Source of the DNA: Ruminococcaceae bacterium UBA2719
Lineage (GTDB): Bacteria; Bacillota; Clostridia; Oscillospirales; Acutalibacteraceae
Length of the DNA stretch: 18,983 bases
Direction of reading: 5' to 3'
Assembly (NCBI GenBank): GCA_002353935.1
Contig: DEKP01000006.1
Span: 1 to 18,983, forward strand
The number at the start of each line of letters is the position of its first letter. Position 1 is the stretch's first letter. Positions 15,862 to 18,983 of the stretch are shown in pieces. A program made the position numbers and the translations under genes. The notes under the pieces were generated by a model that saw only the letters and a program-made list of their open reading frames with translations, searched no databases and was not told the DNA's origin.

Positions 15862-16269
15862 ATTTTAGTTTTTTATGGCGTGAGAAAACCTGTTTAGAAA
15901 AAACTCGGAAAACAGCACCATATCTATTTTAAGCATTCAAGAAAAGTGTTAGTTAAACGCTTTAAATAACTTACTGATGAACAAAAACACCTGGTTAATA
16001 TTATGAAATCCTTGATTGCATGGATAGAAATTCAGTTAAATCCGCTCACTGTGAATGGATAGACTCAGGTTATTGTGGTATTGATCGATTCATAAAACAC
16101 GATCAAATGGATAACCGGTATTCTCAATTGCTTTTCAACTCCGATCACTAACGGCTTTACCTAGCCTAAGGATGTATCAACAAAAATCATACTTCTTAAA
16201 AGAATCGCTTTTGGTTACCAAAACTTTAACAGATTCGGAAATCGTACTCTTCTTATATTTTCTTTTTAA
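15862..16269 (+). pseudogene. Decayed ISL3-family transposase, C-terminal remnant
   Basis: Three frames read in succession give the C-terminal part of an ISL3-family DDE transposase. Part 1 (15862 to about 16014) reads GVRKPV, stop, KKLGKQHHIYFKHSRKVLV, KRFK, stop, LTDEQKHLVNIMKSL, matching the family's VRKRVQK...YFKRSR...LTDEQK region. Part 2 (about 16015 to 16119, shifted frame) reads CEWIDSGYCGIDRFIKHDQM. Part 3 (16120-16269, third frame) reads ILNCFSTPITNGFT, stop, and later KIILLKRIAFGYQNF, the well-known ISL3 ending TNGFTEGxNNKIKxLKRxxFGYRNF. Two stops in part 1, one in part 3, two frameshifts and a missing stretch between parts 1 and 2 show that it is dead. The N-terminal two thirds are absent; the pilin terminator lies just upstream. 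Identification is from memory of the family's motifs. Confidence 0.8.
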
Positions 16270-16270
16270 T

Positions 16271-16311
16271 CTAAAAAACAAGCGACAGCTTTTTTAGCCA
16301 TCGCTTGTTGT
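16271..16311 (-). terminator. Intrinsic terminator of the zinc-ribbon gene
   Basis: Read on the minus strand, AACAAGCGATGGCT (16309-16296) pairs with AGCTGTCGCTTGTT (16290-16277) across a five-base loop, followed by a T-run. It lies about 37 bases after the stop codon of the minus-strand gene. The stem is the same as in the tsf terminator, in the same orientation relative to transcription. Confidence 0.9.
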
Positions 16312-16347
16312 ATTTACTTATGCAGAGCCTTATGATTTTACCTAAAA

Positions 16348-17877
16348 TCAATTAATTTTAGTATTTTTATAATCACTGAGCCATTTGTTATCTTTTTCCA
16401 TTTCTGCCTTTTTGCTGCTTGACCAACCGCTGTCATAAGTTTGATATTTTAGTTCTTTGTCAGTAAAGTAGGTATCTAAGTATGTTATAGAATTATAATA
16501 GGTTGAGTCTCCAAAAGATGATTTATAAGAATATGTAACGCAAATACCGTTTTCATATTTTGAATCTTTAGTACCTTCTAAGAAGTATATATCTAGAATT
16601 TTAACATCATCACAATAAGTAGTTGAATCTTCGAATTTCTTCTTTATCATACTAAGATTTTCCTTTGCTTTATCAGCGGTGAGTGGAACGTAATCCGGAA
16701 TTACAACTGTTTTTTTAGTTTCGCTAAAGAATATATTGGTACCCGAGATATTTTCATCATATATAGAAATATCTGTATTTTCACCCGGTTTAACTTTATC
16801 GGAATCGACGTAATAATTTATATATGTATATCCAACTTCATTATTATCAGAATCGGTGATTTTAAGCTTATTATAGTCATCAGCAGAGAAAGTAAATGTG
16901 TAGTTGCCCTGATCAAAAGTAAAATCAGATAAAACTAATGACAAATTACTCTTAGTGCCGACTGTTTTGAGCAGAGCATGATTTTTTATATAGCCAAACA
17001 AATCTACATCTACTGATTCTTCAAGTGTTATCAAATCTTTTTCCAACTCTTTTTCAACACTTATATTAAAGGTTTTGTCACTTTTATCAAAAGAAATCTT
17101 TGCATTTTTTTCATATCTTTTAATTTCGTTTAAAGAATCTTGATCTTTGTCCCAAGTAAGTGTAACTTCAATAGTATCACCGGAGCTGATATTATATACT
17201 TTACAGTTTATTGAAGTATCATAGTAGTAATCATATTTTGTAGTATCTATAGAGTTGGGTGTTGCATCGTCAGCTTTAATAACTTTAGCAGAAAGATCGC
17301 AGTGCTCTAAAATATCATATACCTTATAAATGTTTGGATTTTTACTATATTTATCAATTATTTCTTCATAATCAATAGAAACTATAGCAGCAGCTTGACC
17401 TTCATAACGATTGCTTTCATCAAAATCAACTTTTATATAATCTTTCGGATCAATTTTTGTGGCCTTTGGAATAATAAGAAAAAACAACACAACTAATATA
17501 ATTGCCAAAATTCCTGCACCTATAGAGGAGAATATGATAGCCATTTTAGCTTTTTTTGACATAGGCTTTTTAGGCGGTTTGGATACAGATGTAACAGGAG
17601 CAGTAGGAATGGTCTGATTATTTACGTTGTAAGCAGGATTTTGAGGAGCAGTTGGAATAACCGGCTGCTGCTGAGCGTTTTCTACAGCAGGTGTCTGCAC
17701 TTCTTGAGAAACTGGTTCTGTTACTACTTCAGTATTAGCAGGAGCCTGATTATCAACTACCGGTGTTTCTGCAGCCGGAGCTTGAGCTGGCTGCTCGTTA
17801 GCAGGTACCGGTGCCCCGCACTTGGTGCAAAATTTATTTCCTTCAATTATTTCATTTCCACATTTTTCGCAAAACAT
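16348..17877 (-). CDS. Membrane-anchored zinc-ribbon protein, function unknown
   Basis: This 509-residue protein begins with a zinc ribbon: Cys3, Cys6, Cys17 and Cys20 in CEKC and CTKC, the short zinc_ribbon type found at the start of many Firmicute membrane proteins. Residues of about 21-100 are a Pro/Ala/Gln/Val-rich linker. A basic stretch (KPPKKPMSKKAK) precedes one transmembrane helix at about 112-136, so the ribbon should be cytoplasmic and the last 370 residues outside. The outer part is rich in Asp, Lys, Tyr and Ser with beta-type patterning; I do not recognise its fold. Similar layouts occur in YvbJ/TcaA-like proteins, but I cannot confirm that relation. ATG 17877 follows AGGGGG (17889-17884). 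It has its own promoter and terminator. Confidence 0.8.
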   Translation of the reverse strand: MFCEKCGNEIIEGNKFCTKCGAPVPANEQPAQAPAAETPVVDNQAPANTEVVTEPVSQEVQTPAVENAQQQPVIPTAPQNPAYNVNNQTIPTAPVTSVSKPPKKPMSKKAKMAIIFSSIGAGILAIILVVLFFLIIPKATKIDPKDYIKVDFDESNRYEGQAAAIVSIDYEEIIDKYSKNPNIYKVYDILEHCDLSAKVIKADDATPNSIDTTKYDYYYDTSINCKVYNISSGDTIEVTLTWDKDQDSLNEIKRYEKNAKISFDKSDKTFNISVEKELEKDLITLEESVDVDLFGYIKNHALLKTVGTKSNLSLVLSDFTFDQGNYTFTFSADDYNKLKITDSDNNEVGYTYINYYVDSDKVKPGENTDISIYDENISGTNIFFSETKKTVVIPDYVPLTADKAKENLSMIKKKFEDSTTYCDDVKILDIYFLEGTKDSKYENGICVTYSYKSSFGDSTYYNSITYLDTYFTDKELKYQTYDSGWSSSKKAEMEKDNKWLSDYKNTKIN

Positions 17878-17914
17878 AAAATACCCCCTAAATTTAATTT
17901 TTGTTTGCTGTATA

Positions 17915-17944
17915 ATTATATAATTTTATTATATATAAAGTCAA
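17915..17944 (-). promoter_or_regulatory. Promoter of the zinc-ribbon gene (minus strand)
   Basis: On the minus strand TTGACT (17944-17939), 18 bases, then a perfect TATAAT (17920-17915). Transcription would start near 17908, about 30 bases before the start codon. It lies between the recombinase stop and the zinc-ribbon start. Confidence 0.7.
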
Positions 17945-17968
17945 TAAATTCTAATGATTTTCTATTAT

Positions 17969-18952
17969 TTAATCTTTTTTACTTTTGTTATTTATATTTG
18001 CCAGAGGGTTTGATTGAACAGCTTTTTGCATTTGAGTTGTATTGAGATGAGTATAAATTTCAGTTGTTCCCAAATTTTCATGCCCTAAAATTTCTTTTAA
18101 TACACGTATATCAACGTTGCCATTTTGATACATCAACGTTGCAGCTGTATGCCGCAATTTATGACATGAATATCCCTGCGAATCCAAGCCGATTTTTTCT
18201 AAATATTTATAAACGATTTTTTGTACCATTTCACGACTTATTCTCTGTTTACGAGAACTTAGAAACATGGCATACTTATCTTTTACACCATCAATAGGGC
18301 GTACCTTCATCCAGTCGCTTATAGCGTTTAAACAGGCGTCATTTAAATAAATAATACGCTCTTTATTGCCTTTTCCTAATATTCTAACACTATGATCAGG
18401 ACGGATATCAGTATAATTTAAACCAACTAATTCCGATAAACGCATACCACAATTCAAAAAAAGCGTTAATATGCAATAGTCGCGTTCTTTGTATTTACCA
18501 TCGACTGCATTAAGTAAATCTACGCTTTGTTCCAGTGTAAGATATTTAGGTAGTGATTTTTTCTCTTTTGGCCGTTCAAGTTCTTTCATAGGATCTTTAT
18601 TGAACAAATTCTTTTTTACGGTTAAATAGTTAAAAAAAGATTTTAAGCTCGAAGTCTTTCTTGCTCTTGTAGAAGCGTTATTATGCTTTTCACGCATTTG
18701 AAAATTCATAAATTCATACGCGTCCGTTAAAGTGACAGTTTTTATCAAGTCAAGATCAATATCTGATATAGTGATATCAGATAGGGGAGTAGAAGCCGGA
18801 ACAATATTTCTGCTGATTTTTAAAAACCTAAAAAATGATCTTAGATCTGTATAATATTCATCAACAGTTTTTAAAGATTTTCCTTTTATGGTTTGCATAT
18901 AGTATAAATACTCACGAATTATATCAGGAGCTTCAATTGAAAAATTACTCAA
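17969..18952 (-). CDS. Tyrosine recombinase (XerC/XerD-like integrase)
   Basis: This 327-residue protein has the two-domain layout of tyrosine recombinases: a SAM-like N-terminal DNA-binding domain (about 10-115) and a catalytic domain (about 135-315). The full catalytic set is visible: Arg171 in GMRLSEL, Lys194 in GKGNKER, His264 and Arg267 in HKLRH, His291 in GHENLG, and the nucleophile Tyr300 in EIYTH. It should cut and rejoin DNA at specific sites, either for chromosome dimer resolution or for a mobile element. It is some 25-30 residues longer than E. coli XerC/XerD. The start is TTG at 18952: an in-frame stop lies three codons upstream, a TAAGGCGGT ribosome binding site is at 18969-18961, and no early ATG is available. 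The target site cannot be told from the window. Confidence 0.93.
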   Translation of the reverse strand: MSNFSIEAPDIIREYLYYMQTIKGKSLKTVDEYYTDLRSFFRFLKISRNIVPASTPLSDITISDIDLDLIKTVTLTDAYEFMNFQMREKHNNASTRARKTSSLKSFFNYLTVKKNLFNKDPMKELERPKEKKSLPKYLTLEQSVDLLNAVDGKYKERDYCILTLFLNCGMRLSELVGLNYTDIRPDHSVRILGKGNKERIIYLNDACLNAISDWMKVRPIDGVKDKYAMFLSSRKQRISREMVQKIVYKYLEKIGLDSQGYSCHKLRHTAATLMYQNGNVDIRVLKEILGHENLGTTEIYTHLNTTQMQKAVQSNPLANINNKSKKD

Positions 18953-18983
18953 AATTATTTACCGCCTTACTTGAAAAATAAAA

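Noticed and set aside
16020..16151. A 43-codon ATG frame in the spacer before the zinc-ribbon gene
   Set aside because: It is better explained as the middle segment of the decayed ISL3 transposase; no ribosome binding site precedes it.
17641..18045. Plus-strand open frame of 134 codons
   Set aside because: It runs antisense across the zinc-ribbon start, the spacer and the recombinase end, with Phe/Tyr/Ser/Cys-rich composition typical of a shadow frame.

Overview
The window looks like chromosomal DNA from a low-GC, Gram-positive, anaerobe-like Firmicute, most likely of the class Clostridia. This is an inference from four things: AT-rich third positions and spacers, strong AGGAGG-type ribosome binding sites, a sortase-type LPxTG surface protein, and sporulation-flavoured genes (a YlmC/YmxH-type PRC-barrel protein and a SleB-type cell wall hydrolase). 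No rRNA, tRNA, CRISPR array or phage module was seen.

Layout. (1) 1-8906: a promoter, then a complete V-type (A/V) ATPase operon in the order H-I-K-E-C-F-A-B-D, which matches ntpF-I-K-E-C-G-A-B-D of Enterococcus hirae, then an intrinsic terminator. The proteolipid subunit K keeps all the residues known to bind Na+ in E. hirae, so a sodium-coupled enzyme is predicted. (2) 8909-10028: a CPBP-family membrane protease with its own promoter and terminator, and a codon use unlike its neighbours. (3) 10165-11618: a PRC-barrel protein, a structure-rich 250-base spacer, and a secreted SleB-domain hydrolase whose terminator overlaps the next promoter. (4) 11601-13527: rpsB-tsf (ribosomal protein S2 and EF-Ts) behind a structured leader, closed by a strong terminator without pyrH or frr following. 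(5) 13681-15833: a lone LPxTG pilin-like surface protein behind two good promoters, with its own terminator. (6) 15862-16269: the decayed C-terminal part of an ISL3-family transposase, in three frames. (7) 16271-18952: two minus-strand genes, a membrane-anchored zinc-ribbon protein and a tyrosine recombinase.

How the genes fit together: the V-ATPase operon is a full rotary enzyme (A3B3 head, D/F rotor, C connector, E/H stators, I/K membrane part). rpsB-tsf is core translation. The stretch from the pilin to the recombinase (13.5-18.95 kb) has an accessory character: a surface protein, an IS relic and an integrase-type recombinase.

I found no convincing new multi-gene system. The observations most worth a second look are the structured rpsB leader, the two terminators that share the same asymmetric stem (after tsf and after the zinc-ribbon gene), the sodium-site signature in subunit K, and the IS relic beside the pilin gene.
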